In this document: in pieces, positions 1 through 7,368 of the stretch
How positions within the stretch are numbered: position 1 is the stretch's first letter
How the letters are laid out: each line of letters begins with the position of its first letter
NCBI GenBank assembly: GCA_963169155.1
Contig: CAUJGI010000643.1
Coordinates: 1 to 10,313, forward strand
Source of the DNA: Chloroflexota bacterium
GTDB lineage: Bacteria; Chloroflexota; Anaerolineae; Promineifilales; Promineifilaceae
Direction: 5' to 3'
DNA length: 10,313 nt
The notes under the pieces: model-generated
Databases searched by the model: none
Told to the model about the DNA's origin: nothing
Seen by the model: only the letters and a program-made list of their open reading frames with translations
Made by a program: the position numbers and the translations under genes

Positions 1-140
1 CTGAGACGGTGCTGGCGATGGCTTACGGCCGTTTGGCCTCGTGGTCCAATCAAATTACAGACGACAAGCGGCGCGACTCTTTCCTGGACAGCGTGGCCGT
101 GAACCAGGAAATCGCTGCGTTGTTCGAGGCCCACCACTGA
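1..140 (+). CDS. C-terminal end of a TPR-type regulatory or ATPase protein (partial)
   Basis: An open frame enters from the left edge (first complete codon at position 3) and stops with TGA at 138-140, giving 45 residues that end in LFEAHH. The tail has the pattern AY-x2-L, then D-x3-R-x-SFL-x2-V-x2-N-x-EI-x2-LF. This resembles the last repeat of large tetratricopeptide regulators (AAA-ATPase or adenylate-cyclase fusions), which often end in a segment like SFLENVPxHREI. That resemblance is from memory of the family and the fragment is short, so the assignment is tentative. It is followed about 60 bp later by a strong intrinsic terminator, consistent with a genuine gene end. It converges on the S8 peptidase. 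An overlapping open frame at 41-301 in another phase is a shadow. Confidence 0.55.
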   Translation, partial: ETVLAMAYGRLASWSNQITDDKRRDSFLDSVAVNQEIAALFEAHH

Positions 141-201
141 CCGCTGAACTGTTCCCCGCAATCATCATTTCACCCTTCAGCTTCCTTAATTCCTATAAAA
201 C

Positions 202-241
202 AAAAAAGACCCGACTTCAGCTAAAGTCGGGTCTTTTTTTT
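202..241. terminator. Bidirectional intrinsic terminator
   Basis: A perfect 10-bp stem, GACCCGACTT (208-217) pairing with AAGTCGGGTC (224-233) around a 6-nt loop, is flanked by A6 on the left (202-207) and T8 on the right (234-241). It therefore reads as stem plus U-tract on both strands. It can end the + gene that stops at 140 and the minus-strand S8 peptidase that stops at 261. A run of seven G follows the T tract at 242-248. Confidence 0.9.
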
Positions 242-260
242 GGGGGGGAGTTCCACGCAC

Positions 261-3200
261 TTACGGCTGTTGCGTCAGGAAGCCAATCTGATAGTCGCTA
301 GCCGTCTGGTTCTCTTCCATGTATTGGGAAGTGTTCCAGTAGTAGTTTGAATTTTCAAAGTAGCCGCCGGCCCAGTAGTTGCCACCAGCCCAGTAGTTGC
401 CACCGGCCCAGTAGTTGCCGCCAGCCCAGTAGTTGCCACCGGCCCAATAGTTGCCACCATCCCAGAAGAAATCTTCACCTTCGGGGAGCAGGTTGCGATT
501 CGTGTCCACCAGAGCATAGCCACCGCGCGCCTCGTCGTAAACCACGGGGCCGACGTAGGCTTCACCGGGCACCATGCCTGAGTTGGCTTCACCTTCATAG
601 CTGCCCAAGACGGCATCGGGTGCCCAAATGCGCCCGGCGCCCTGCTGGAAAATGCTGGCGGCCAGCGTGCCATCGGAATTGATGGAGGGCTGGGCGGCGA
701 TCATCAGCCGGTATTTCACCTGATCGGGCGTAAGGTCCGGGTTTTGCTGCAGCATCAGAGCCACGACGCCAGAGGTAACGGCCGTTGCCGCCGATGTGCC
801 TGAACCTTGATACCATCCACCTGCGCGCCGCAGATGCGGATACGTCTGGGCATAGGCACTGTTTTCACCTACGTACATCAACAGATGGGCACCAGGGGCC
901 AGCACGTCGGGTTTGATGAAGCCAGCTTCAGATGGACCAGAGGCGCTGAACGGCGGCACGTAGTCGTCGTTGTAGTACAGCGGCGAATAGTTGTCGGTAA
1001 ACGCGCCAACCGTAATAACAAAGGGATCGTTCCCCGGTGTAGTGATGGAACCAGCATCCGGGCCTGTGTTGCCCGCCGCCGCCACCACCACGATACCTTC
1101 AGCCCACAACCGCTCGACGGCCTGGTTGATGGGATTGTTCCAATACGCGTCTGTAACTGGGCCTGACAAAGACATGTTAACCACGCGAATGTTGTAGGTG
1201 TCTTTGTGGTTCAAAACCCAATCCAGACCAGCGATGACGCTAGAGGTGCTGCCCCTACCGGATTGATCCAGTACCTGGACGCTGATGATGTCGGCCCCTG
1301 GGGCTACGGCGACAGGATTGCCCAAGGGATCGGTGGCACCACCGCCAATCAGGCCAGCCATAAAAGTGCCGTGGCCACTGCCGTCCCCATTTAGCAGGCT
1401 CAAGTCGATATTGAAGCCTTGCTGGATGATCTTGCGCAGGGCATTGGTATTGACACCAGAGTCCAGCACAGCCACAGTAACGCCCGACCCATCGATTCCC
1501 ATTTGGTGCACCTGATCTACACCGGTAACCTGCAGGTAGTCGTTGAGCTGGGGATCGTTTGTCGAAGCGGCTAGGGAGAGGTTATCTACATATAAACTAC
1601 AGCTTGAGCAGTCCGAAATCCAGGCGATGGCATTCACATAAGCTGTGCCTTCCGGCGCAATGTTGGAAATTTGGAAAGGTACCCAGGCGTTGTTTACGTA
1701 AATTTCGTGCGAAACCGTGGACAGATAGTTGTTATTGGCGTCCATGTAATCAAGCGAAACGGCGATCCAGGCATTGCTGTTACCATTGCCAGACTTGGTG
1801 GACTTAATCCAGCCAGAATACGTATATGCCTGGCCGGGACTGGCCAGGATTTGCTGCCAGACGCCGTTGCCATCCCAGGAGCTATCAATTTTCAGGCTGG
1901 TGTTGTCGATAGGTGAATCGTTTACGATGGTGGTGGCGCCGGGAGCACCCCAGGTACCCCAGTTGGCTTTATTGTTGTTGAAGCTGCCATTATCCAGCAT
2001 GTTGATTGCGGTGGAAGCGGCCGTTTCAATGTTCAGATACAGGTCATCGGCATACATCTTTACGAGGCCATCTTTGCCCAGCCAGACCACCAGGTACTTT
2101 GTTTGCGCCGGGGCCACACCGCTCAATTCCAGCGGCGCATAGCTGGTGCTGTATTGGAGATTGGCGCCAACGGCCGTTAAATAGTTCCAGTTGGCATCAT
2201 AAAATCCCAGCCATACCGAGCCCCAGTTGAAGGACAGCTGACTACCCGCCAGCTTGTACCAGCCGGTCAGGGTATAGGATTGGCCCGGCTGGATCGTTGT
2301 CCATTGCTCAACAGATGTGCCGCCCCAACCAAATTCAATGGCCCGGCTGCCAGTGCGGATATGATTACTTGTTGTGATATACCGTACAACACCGTTGGTG
2401 TTCCAGTTACGCGTGCCGCTTTCAAACCCGCCATTTTTTAGTAAGCTGGTATCACTGGCAACGGCGGCGCTAACGCTGACGACAAAAGACGTGTCATCAA
2501 TGAGGACGGTGCCATTATTCTCGTTTGTGCTCACGCGGGCGATGGCGTAGTAGGCCTGGCCAGGCACCAGATATTCGATGCTCAACTGAGCGTAGCTTTG
2601 ACTGTTGATTTCTACGCGGCGGGTAGCCAGAGCATAGCCATAGGCATTATAAAATTCCAAAGTCATTTTGTTCCCGCCTGGATTTGCCGCCTTTCTGGCC
2701 CAAATAGAAAAGACAACGGTATCCCCAGGGGTGACGTTGATGTGTTGGTAGACCTCGCCTTTGATCTCCAGGGCATTGGAGCCGCTGTAAGCCTCCCCGG
2801 AAATGGCGGATTCGCCCGTGATGTTCCAACCGGCGAAACCGGATTCAAATCCGGGGTTCTCCAATTTATTCAGCGCACTGGTTGTATCGCTGGTTTCTAC
2901 CTGAGCATCCAGACTGATGTGGGCGACGGCTGGCGAACTGGCTAAACGCAGAATTGCTTCGCCGCTGAGTTCAGTGGCAAAGGCATTGATGATGGCCAGA
3001 TCCTGGCTGATGCTGCCACCAAACGCGGCCAGCAGTTGTTCGGCCTCATCCGTGGCGGTCTCTTTTTGAACGATAACAGGTATGAGCTGAGCAGGTTGTT
3101 CCGCTATCATCGCTTGCAAAGCTGTGTCCAGTTTTTGCTGAGCCACTTCAGTAATGCTGGCTTTGGCAACGGCCGTACCACCTGTATTGGCGCTGGCTAA

Positions 3201-3272
3201 TACTGTTAGCAGCATGAAGATGATGATGAAAGCGAAACGGGTACGATTTGAACGTATGGCTCCCCGGTTCAT
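261..3272 (-). CDS. Secreted subtilisin-like S8 serine peptidase with three CBM-like modules and an NYWAGG repeat tail
   Basis: This 1003-residue exported serine protease has several visible parts. Residues 1-36 form a signal peptide with a basic start and the hydrophobic core FAFIIIFMLLTVLA. Residues about 45-125 resemble an I9-type inhibitor propeptide. Three related jelly-roll, carbohydrate-binding-like modules begin near 138 (NPGFESG-x2-GWN), 280 (NGGFESG-x2-NW) and 427 (DNGSFNNN-x2-NW). The catalytic domain covers about 580-900: Asp604 in AVLDSG, His634 in GHGTFMAG, oxyanion Asn735 in AAGNTG and Ser827 in GSGTSAA. All triad residues are present. Residues 941-970 are five exact NYWAGG repeats, followed by an aromatic-rich tail. 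The ATG is supported by an AGGAG sequence at 3280-3284, 7 nt upstream. Binding modules between propeptide and protease are atypical, since accessory modules of subtilases are more often C-terminal. The natural substrate cannot be read from sequence; extracellular protein degradation is inferred. Confidence 0.95.
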   Translation of the reverse strand: MNRGAIRSNRTRFAFIIIFMLLTVLASANTGGTAVAKASITEVAQQKLDTALQAMIAEQPAQLIPVIVQKETATDEAEQLLAAFGGSISQDLAIINAFATELSGEAILRLASSPAVAHISLDAQVETSDTTSALNKLENPGFESGFAGWNITGESAISGEAYSGSNALEIKGEVYQHINVTPGDTVVFSIWARKAANPGGNKMTLEFYNAYGYALATRRVEINSQSYAQLSIEYLVPGQAYYAIARVSTNENNGTVLIDDTSFVVSVSAAVASDTSLLKNGGFESGTRNWNTNGVVRYITTSNHIRTGSRAIEFGWGGTSVEQWTTIQPGQSYTLTGWYKLAGSQLSFNWGSVWLGFYDANWNYLTAVGANLQYSTSYAPLELSGVAPAQTKYLVVWLGKDGLVKMYADDLYLNIETAASTAINMLDNGSFNNNKANWGTWGAPGATTIVNDSPIDNTSLKIDSSWDGNGVWQQILASPGQAYTYSGWIKSTKSGNGNSNAWIAVSLDYMDANNNYLSTVSHEIYVNNAWVPFQISNIAPEGTAYVNAIAWISDCSSCSLYVDNLSLAASTNDPQLNDYLQVTGVDQVHQMGIDGSGVTVAVLDSGVNTNALRKIIQQGFNIDLSLLNGDGSGHGTFMAGLIGGGATDPLGNPVAVAPGADIISVQVLDQSGRGSTSSVIAGLDWVLNHKDTYNIRVVNMSLSGPVTDAYWNNPINQAVERLWAEGIVVVAAAGNTGPDAGSITTPGNDPFVITVGAFTDNYSPLYYNDDYVPPFSASGPSEAGFIKPDVLAPGAHLLMYVGENSAYAQTYPHLRRAGGWYQGSGTSAATAVTSGVVALMLQQNPDLTPDQVKYRLMIAAQPSINSDGTLAASIFQQGAGRIWAPDAVLGSYEGEANSGMVPGEAYVGPVVYDEARGGYALVDTNRNLLPEGEDFFWDGGNYWAGGNYWAGGNYWAGGNYWAGGNYWAGGYFENSNYYWNTSQYMEENQTASDYQIGFLTQQP
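363..470 (-). repeat. 18-bp tandem repeat encoding (NYWAGG)5
   Basis: Five consecutive 18-bp units (363-380, 381-398, 399-416, 417-434, 435-452) are followed by a decayed sixth (453-470). On the coding strand each intact unit encodes Asn-Tyr-Trp-Ala-Gly-Gly. The units differ only at third codon positions (GGC/GGT, GCC/GCT, TAC/TAT), so the peptide is invariant while the DNA has drifted. This is an in-gene protein repeat, not a CRISPR or an intergenic satellite. Confidence 0.95.
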
Positions 3273-3460
3273 GGTGGCTCTCCTAAATTGTTTTTGGCTA
3301 CTTCCCCGATTCTAACGGCAAAATGCTCGTGATCGATACATCTATGCCTTGTAGGCTTAACTTAACTAATCTGCCTTACGAAAACTGTTACACACCGTTA
3401 TAGAACGAGCCAACTAGGCATAAGGTACTGTCGAGATTGTGGCGTGATGGGTAGGGGGAC

Positions 3461-3487
3461 AAAAAAAGCCGTTACCTGGGTAACGGC
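3461..3487 (-). terminator. Intrinsic terminator of the histidine-kinase gene
   Basis: A perfect 9-bp stem, GCCGTTACC (3468-3476) with GGTAACGGC (3479-3487), has a minimal TG loop. Read on the minus strand it is followed immediately by seven T (complement of A 3461-3467). It lies 30 bp beyond the kinase stop codon and in the correct orientation. It should insulate the downstream peptidase gene, implying that the peptidase has its own promoter within 3285-3460, although no convincing -35/-10 pair was seen there. The right arm merges with a copy of the ACGGCCGT palindrome (3483-3490). Confidence 0.85.
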
Positions 3488-3516
3488 CGTTGTCAAAAGC
3501 AGCGTGTTGGCAAAGG

Positions 3517-4266
3517 TCAGGCGGGTTCTGGCTCTGCAACCAGGCTGGGCAGCGTGACGGTACACACCGTACCGGGCAGCAAGGTTTCATCGTAGCCGCT
3601 GCTTTCCAGACGGATACGGCCGTTGTGCGCTTCCACAATGCCTCGGGCAATGGGCAGGCCCAGACCAAACCCGCCGCCCCGGAAGGCGCTCTTGCTGGTG
3701 GAATGGGTATTCAGCGACCCCAAAACATGGAACATGTCAAACACCCGCTGCTGCTCGTCGACCGGTAGACCGATGCCCGTATCTTGGACCAGAACTTCCA
3801 CCTGATTATTGTCCAGGCAGTGGCCGGAGATGTGAATGGAGCCGCCATCGGGCGTATATTTCACCGCGTTGCCCACAATATTTTCGAAAACAATTTTGAG
3901 CTTACGTGGGTCGGCCGTGATTTTGGGGAGGGTATGAATGTTGGTAATGTCAATGGTTAGCTGGCGCTCTGCGCATACGGAGGACAGATTTTCCACCACC
4001 GGTTCGATGACTTCGTGCAGCCGGGTTTCGTGCATGGCCAGCTCTAGTTGCCCGGAGGCAATGCGGAAAACCTGCACAATTTCATCGATCACGTGGCGCA
4101 TGCGGTTGGTGGCTTTGTCCAGGTTGGCTGCCGTGCGGCTGAGCATGGGGTCGTTGCCCAGGCCCGCTTTTTCGATGATCATATTCATGAGCTGGGCGTT
4201 GGTGGAAACGGCCGTTAACGGCGTCTTCAGCTCATGTGAAATCAGGATGATAAAGTTGTTCTTCAA
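3517..4266 (-). CDS. Histidine kinase core (HisKA plus HATPase_c), probably the split-off half of a GAF-sensor kinase
   Basis: The product is a two-component sensor kinase transmitter. It has the H-box ISHELKTPL with phospho-acceptor His11, the N-box FENIVGNAVKYTPD (128-141), the G1 box QDTGIGLP (161-168) and the G2 box FRGGGFGLGLPIA (195-207). All ATP-lid motifs look intact. The only usable start after the upstream stops is TTG at 4264-4266, just before the H-box and without a clear Shine-Dalgarno sequence. The open frame actually extends to 4308 and reads NLKIANGHLTELDELK, a typical linker helix between a GAF domain and a kinase core. The same frame continues, after TAA (4309-4311), two codons and TAG (4318-4320), into the GAF gene. 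It may therefore be the 3' half of an interrupted gene or a separately translated kinase. No response regulator is adjacent. A terminator follows. Confidence 0.85.
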   Translation of the reverse strand: MKNNFIILISHELKTPLTAVSTNAQLMNMIIEKAGLGNDPMLSRTAANLDKATNRMRHVIDEIVQVFRIASGQLELAMHETRLHEVIEPVVENLSSVCAERQLTIDITNIHTLPKITADPRKLKIVFENIVGNAVKYTPDGGSIHISGHCLDNNQVEVLVQDTGIGLPVDEQQRVFDMFHVLGSLNTHSTSKSAFRGGGFGLGLPIARGIVEAHNGRIRLESSGYDETLLPGTVCTVTLPSLVAEPEPA

Positions 4267-4317
4267 CTCATCTAACTCTGTCAGATGGCCATTGGCAATT
4301 TTCAGGTTTTAAATCTG

Positions 4318-4818
4318 CTATGTGTTTTCTATGTCAATGGCCGCCTGGTTGGCAAAAAGCTGCAAGGGGGCCAGGTCGGTGTCCCGGAAACGGCCGCGTA
4401 TCGACCGATTCTCCACGTAAACGGCCCCAATAATCCGGTTCCGCGTGATCAGCGGCACGCACATAATCGAACGCAGCCGCAGGGCCATCACGCTGCGCGC
4501 CGTGCCAAACTGTGGGTCGTGCATGGCATCGCTCAGCACAACGGCTTTACCTGTCTGCACCACCTGCTCCAATACCGAATAGCTAATCTCATCGGTGGCA
4601 CCCGGTAAGTCTTGGCCTTCGTTGTCGCGGCGCACCTTGAAATCGAGCGAGCCGTCTTCATGTTTTAAGGCAATGAACCCGCGCTCCGCGCCCACCAACG
4701 TCAACACCTGGTCAATGGTGTAAGACAGCAGCGGCGCCAGCGAATGTGATTCGGCCATCTGGCGGCTCACCCGCAGCACGAAGTCTAATAGTTCAATACC
4801 TTCCAGTCGATTGCTCAT
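4318..4818 (-). CDS. GAF-domain sensor protein, in frame with the downstream kinase
   Basis: The 166-residue product is nearly all one GAF domain (residues about 25-163). Typical elements are LVGAERGFIAL (41-51), the strand pair around KAVVLSDAMHDPQF, RSIMCVPLI (116-124), IIGAVYVENR (129-138), and the closing helix LQLFANQAAIDIENT. GAF domains bind small ligands or act as dimeric signalling modules; no chromophore cysteine is obvious. ATG at 4816-4818 is preferred over an upstream TTG at 4878, because the extra residues do not look like coding sequence. Even so the Shine-Dalgarno sequence before the ATG is weak (GCAGGT directly adjacent). A possible -10 (TACTAT) about 10 bp upstream would give a nearly leaderless message. 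The protein ends exactly where a kinase linker would begin, and the kinase core follows in the same frame after two stops. Confidence 0.85.
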   Translation of the reverse strand: MSNRLEGIELLDFVLRVSRQMAESHSLAPLLSYTIDQVLTLVGAERGFIALKHEDGSLDFKVRRDNEGQDLPGATDEISYSVLEQVVQTGKAVVLSDAMHDPQFGTARSVMALRLRSIMCVPLITRNRIIGAVYVENRSIRGRFRDTDLAPLQLFANQAAIDIENT

Positions 4819-4918
4819 ACCTGCAATAGTACGAGTGACCCGCTTCCGACAAAATGGGAAAATAGGGGTAAAACCCAACTTTTTGCGCAGATTTCACGGT
4901 AGCACAGCAGTAGGGGTA

Positions 4919-5935
4919 CTAGAACAGCTCTGGGTTGGCCAGTACCCAGGCGTACAGGTCGCGGATGCCCTGCTGAGGTGAGATGGTGGGCTGCCAGCCC
5001 AACTGCCCGGCAATCTTGCGAACGTCGGCGATGAAGACGCGCTGGTCGCCAGGCCGCCAGGCCGCCCGGTTTACCAGCACGTCGTGCCCGGCCAGTTCAG
5101 CCAGCAGCGGACCAAATTCGGTCCAGATGGAGAGGGTATTTTGCGGCCCGCCGCCCACGTTAAACATTTCCCCGCGCAGCGCATCGATCTGGGCAATGCC
5201 CAGTTCGTAGGCCCGCACCAGGTCTTGCACGTGCAGCAAGTCGCGCACCTGCCTGCCGTCGCCGTAAATGGAGATGGGCCGGTTCAGGATGGTGGCGATG
5301 ACAAAGTGGGCCACCCAGCCCTGATCTTCGATGCCGAATTGGCGACGGCCGTAAATACACGACTGCTGAAACACCAGCGTTTTCAGGCCGTAGATGCGCG
5401 CGTAGTCGAGCATGTACTGGTCGCCGGTGCCTTTGGAGCAGCCGTAGGGGGAGTGGAAATCCAGCGGGTAGGTTTCGGGGATGCCGTGTTGGTAGTGGGC
5501 GTAGGTGTAACGGCCGTTTTCCAGCACCACCTTCGCCCCTTCCATGCCCCCATACACCTTATTGGTTGAGGCATATAAAACGGCCGCTTCTGGGCAGCCA
5601 TGCCGCACGGCTTCCAGCACATTAAACGTACCCAGGGCGTTAATCTCAAAATCCTCTCGCGGATTTTGCACCGAGGTGGTCACTGCCACCTGGCTGGCCA
5701 GATGCAGCACCGCCTCCGCGCCGGGAATGGCGGCAGCCAACTCGTCGTAATGGCGAATGTCCCCGGCGATAAAGTGGACCCGCTCGCCGTGCCGTTCTTG
5801 CAGCCAGGCCAGGTTGGCCGGGCCGCCCTTGCGCGAGAGATTGTCAAAGATAACCACTTCGTGGCCTTGCTGTAAAAAATAATCGGCGCTGTTACAGCCA
5901 ATAAAGCCCGCGCCGCCAGTGATAAATAATTTCAT
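4919..5935 (-). CDS. NAD-dependent epimerase of the CDP-paratose/tyvelose 2-epimerase type (SDR family)
   Basis: This 338-residue extended-SDR nucleotide-sugar enzyme has the Rossmann motif GGAGFIG (7-13), the acidic residue Asp31 in VIFDNLSRKG, GDIR (58-61), HLASQVAVTTS, and the catalytic Ser/Thr (ASTNKVYG, about 123-124) with YxxxK (Tyr164, Lys168 in SPYGCSKG). The stretches DNLSRKG, DFEIN, STNKVYG, LDFHSPYGCSKG, DQYMLDYARI-x-GL, RQF, DQGWV and QVRD closely match the Salmonella Tyv (RfbE) CDP-paratose 2-epimerase as I recall it. That enzyme epimerises C2 of a CDP-3,6-dideoxyhexose for O-antigen. ATG at 5933-5935 has AGGA 8 nt upstream. No other CDP-sugar gene is in the window, so substrate and pathway are inferred, and another NDP-sugar is possible. 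Confidence 0.88.
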   Translation of the reverse strand: MKLFITGGAGFIGCNSADYFLQQGHEVVIFDNLSRKGGPANLAWLQERHGERVHFIAGDIRHYDELAAAIPGAEAVLHLASQVAVTTSVQNPREDFEINALGTFNVLEAVRHGCPEAAVLYASTNKVYGGMEGAKVVLENGRYTYAHYQHGIPETYPLDFHSPYGCSKGTGDQYMLDYARIYGLKTLVFQQSCIYGRRQFGIEDQGWVAHFVIATILNRPISIYGDGRQVRDLLHVQDLVRAYELGIAQIDALRGEMFNVGGGPQNTLSIWTEFGPLLAELAGHDVLVNRAAWRPGDQRVFIADVRKIAGQLGWQPTISPQQGIRDLYAWVLANPELF

Positions 5936-5961
5936 GCGTGATTCCTGGTATTGTTTTGGTT

Positions 5962-6070
5962 AGGACTTACGCAGATGAAGTTTTTTAGCCGCGAATTTCG
6001 CGAATTAGCGCGAAACAGCATTGAAATTCGCGTCATTCGCGGCCCATTAATCAGTAAACACGTAAGTCTT
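5962..6070. mobile_element. Short palindromic element with terminal inverted repeats (MITE/REP-like candidate)
   Basis: This non-coding block lies between rimI and the epimerase gene. Its ends are GACTTACG (5964-5971) and CGTAAGTC (6061-6068), an exact 8-bp inverted pair that extends by a G-T and an A-T match outward. Inside is a second nested hairpin: GCCGCGAAT (5988-5996) with ATTCGCGGC (6035-6043), a 2x2 internal loop, then CGCGAATT (5999-6006) with AATTCGCG (6025-6032), around an 18-nt loop. It carries no ORF of note and no T-run after the hairpin on the minus strand, so it is not a standard terminator. Dispersed repeats built from TTCGCG/CGCGAA blocks are common in environmental bacterial genomes; assignment as a mobile or dispersed repeat is inference from structure only. 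Confidence 0.5.
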
Positions 6071-6124
6071 GCTGGTATCGAAATGTGCCTCACATCCTGC
6101 AAAGGTTATACAAAGTTCGCTCGT

Positions 6125-6676
6125 CTATGCCTCACTGCGCAGTCGCTGGAAAACGGCCGTTTGCTGGCCGTCTAAAAATTGAAAGTAGCGTGCATTCAGC
6201 GAGGGCATGGTCATCAGCAGCGCATCTTCGCCTGTGTCGCGGTAGTAGCGCGGGCGGGTGCCTACTTCTTCGAACTGGTATTTGCGGTAAAGTTCCTGGG
6301 CTACCGTGTTGCTGCGCCGCACTTCCAGGGTCACCATCGTGGCCGGATAGTCGTAGCTCTCCAGCAGCAGAGCAAGCAGCAGCAGTTCGCCCAGGCCATG
6401 CCCGCGCCACTGCGGATGGGTGGCAATGGTGCTGACGTGAATCTCGTCGGCAATGAGCCAGAAGCCGGTAAAGCCGATGATGGGGTGGAGACGGCCGTCT
6501 GCTTCCCCCATGCGTCCCAGCACCAAGTAGTGCGCCAGGTCGTTTTGCTCCAGCTCATGCTCAAACAGCCCCACCCGCGCCGGGGTAGGGAAGGAAAGCC
6601 GGTCGATTTCGCGCACTTCGGGCAGGTCGAGCAGTGACATGGGGCGCAGCCAAAATGGGTCGGGGGGAATCAACAT
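6125..6676 (-). CDS. rimI: GNAT acetyltransferase, RimI-like (ribosomal protein S18 alanine N-acetyltransferase)
   Basis: This 183-residue GCN5-related acetyltransferase would transfer acetyl from acetyl-CoA to an N-terminal amine; RimI acts on ribosomal protein S18. The acetyl-CoA loop is Q89-W-R-G-H-G-L-G96 (motif A), preceded by the strand DEIHVSTIATHP (77-88). It is followed by LEVRRSN-x2-AQELYRKYQFEEVGTRPRYY (117-145), the RimI-type strand, helix and tyrosine pattern, and by EDALLM. The length is above the roughly 150 of E. coli RimI because of an N-terminal extension and a tail. ATG at 6674-6676 lies 12 nt beyond the tsaB stop, and no clear Shine-Dalgarno sequence is visible, so translational coupling to tsaB is likely. 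The name is chosen by family motifs plus the classic tsaE-tsaB-rimI order. Confidence 0.88.
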   Translation of the reverse strand: MLIPPDPFWLRPMSLLDLPEVREIDRLSFPTPARVGLFEHELEQNDLAHYLVLGRMGEADGRLHPIIGFTGFWLIADEIHVSTIATHPQWRGHGLGELLLLALLLESYDYPATMVTLEVRRSNTVAQELYRKYQFEEVGTRPRYYRDTGEDALLMTMPSLNARYFQFLDGQQTAVFQRLRSEA

Positions 6677-6688
6677 AGGGTGAAAAAA

Positions 6689-7354
6689 TCAGTTGCCAGC
6701 CGGGTCGCGTAGGTAAATCGGGGCCAGGGTTTGAGCGTCATCTACCTTCCCGGCGCGCAGACGACGCCAGCCCAATTCGGCCAGGTAACCCGCCCGGCGC
6801 ACGGCCGTTGCTGGGGGCGCAATCTGGAACGTTTTGTTGGTGGCCTTAATTTGTTTAATCGCCTGGGCGGTAATTTCCCCGGCAAAGGTGATTCGACCTT
6901 CTAGCGTAGGCAGCAGCGCCTCCCAGCTTTCGATGGTGGGGGTGGTTTCGGTCTGCCAGCCACGGCCGTTTTCCCATTCATACGGGGCCACGCAGACACG
7001 CGTCCGGCCCGCCTCGGCCACCACCAGCAGCTGGCCAGGGAAGGGGCCAAAAGCAGCCGCCACAATATCCAGCGTGGAAATGCCAATCAGCGGCGTCTGG
7101 TTGGCCAGGGCCAGCCCTTTGGCCAGCGCCAGCCCCACGCGCAGCCCGGTGTAGGAACCTGGCCCAATGGCCACGGCAATCCCACTCAGATCGGCCGGTG
7201 TAACGCTGGCCCGATGCATCATTTCGTGCAAATTGGGGGCGAGTTCAATTGTGTGGTTGTTCAGGCAGCGCCAGCCCAATTCAGCGACGACGGCCGTTCC
7301 ATCATGCAGGGCCAGCCCCAGCCAGCGTGTTGCGGTATCAATTGCTAAAATCAT
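6689..7354 (-). CDS. tsaB: tRNA threonylcarbamoyladenosine biosynthesis protein TsaB
   Basis: TsaB is the non-catalytic ASKHA-fold partner of TsaD in the complex that adds threonylcarbamoyl to A37 of ANN-decoding tRNAs. The 221-residue product has the diagnostic N-terminus ILAIDTATR (2-10) and the family signature GPGSYTGLRVGLALAKGLA (64-82), followed by GISTLD (91-96), all in the expected places. The length is normal for the family. ATG at 7352-7354 is preceded by AAGGAAA about 4 nt upstream, a good ribosome-binding site. It starts 14 nt after the tsaE stop and ends 12 nt before rimI, so the three genes almost certainly form one transcript. tsaD and tsaC are not in this window. A copy of ACGGCCGT falls near each end of the gene. 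Confidence 0.95.
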   Translation of the reverse strand: MILAIDTATRWLGLALHDGTAVVAELGWRCLNNHTIELAPNLHEMMHRASVTPADLSGIAVAIGPGSYTGLRVGLALAKGLALANQTPLIGISTLDIVAAAFGPFPGQLLVVAEAGRTRVCVAPYEWENGRGWQTETTPTIESWEALLPTLEGRITFAGEITAQAIKQIKATNKTFQIAPPATAVRRAGYLAELGWRRLRAGKVDDAQTLAPIYLRDPAGN

Positions 7355-7368
7355 GCTCTTTCCTTCAC

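Noticed and set aside
363..470. Regular 18-bp repeats as a possible CRISPR array
   Set aside because: The units are directly adjacent without spacers and encode an in-frame hexapeptide within the peptidase.
4819..4878. TTG start giving the GAF protein 20 extra residues
   Set aside because: The added residues do not resemble a domain and no ribosome-binding site supports that start; ATG at 4816-4818 is better.
5981..6043. Inner hairpin of the rimI-epimerase spacer as a rho-independent terminator for rimI
   Set aside because: On the minus strand the hairpin is followed by A residues, not a U-tract.
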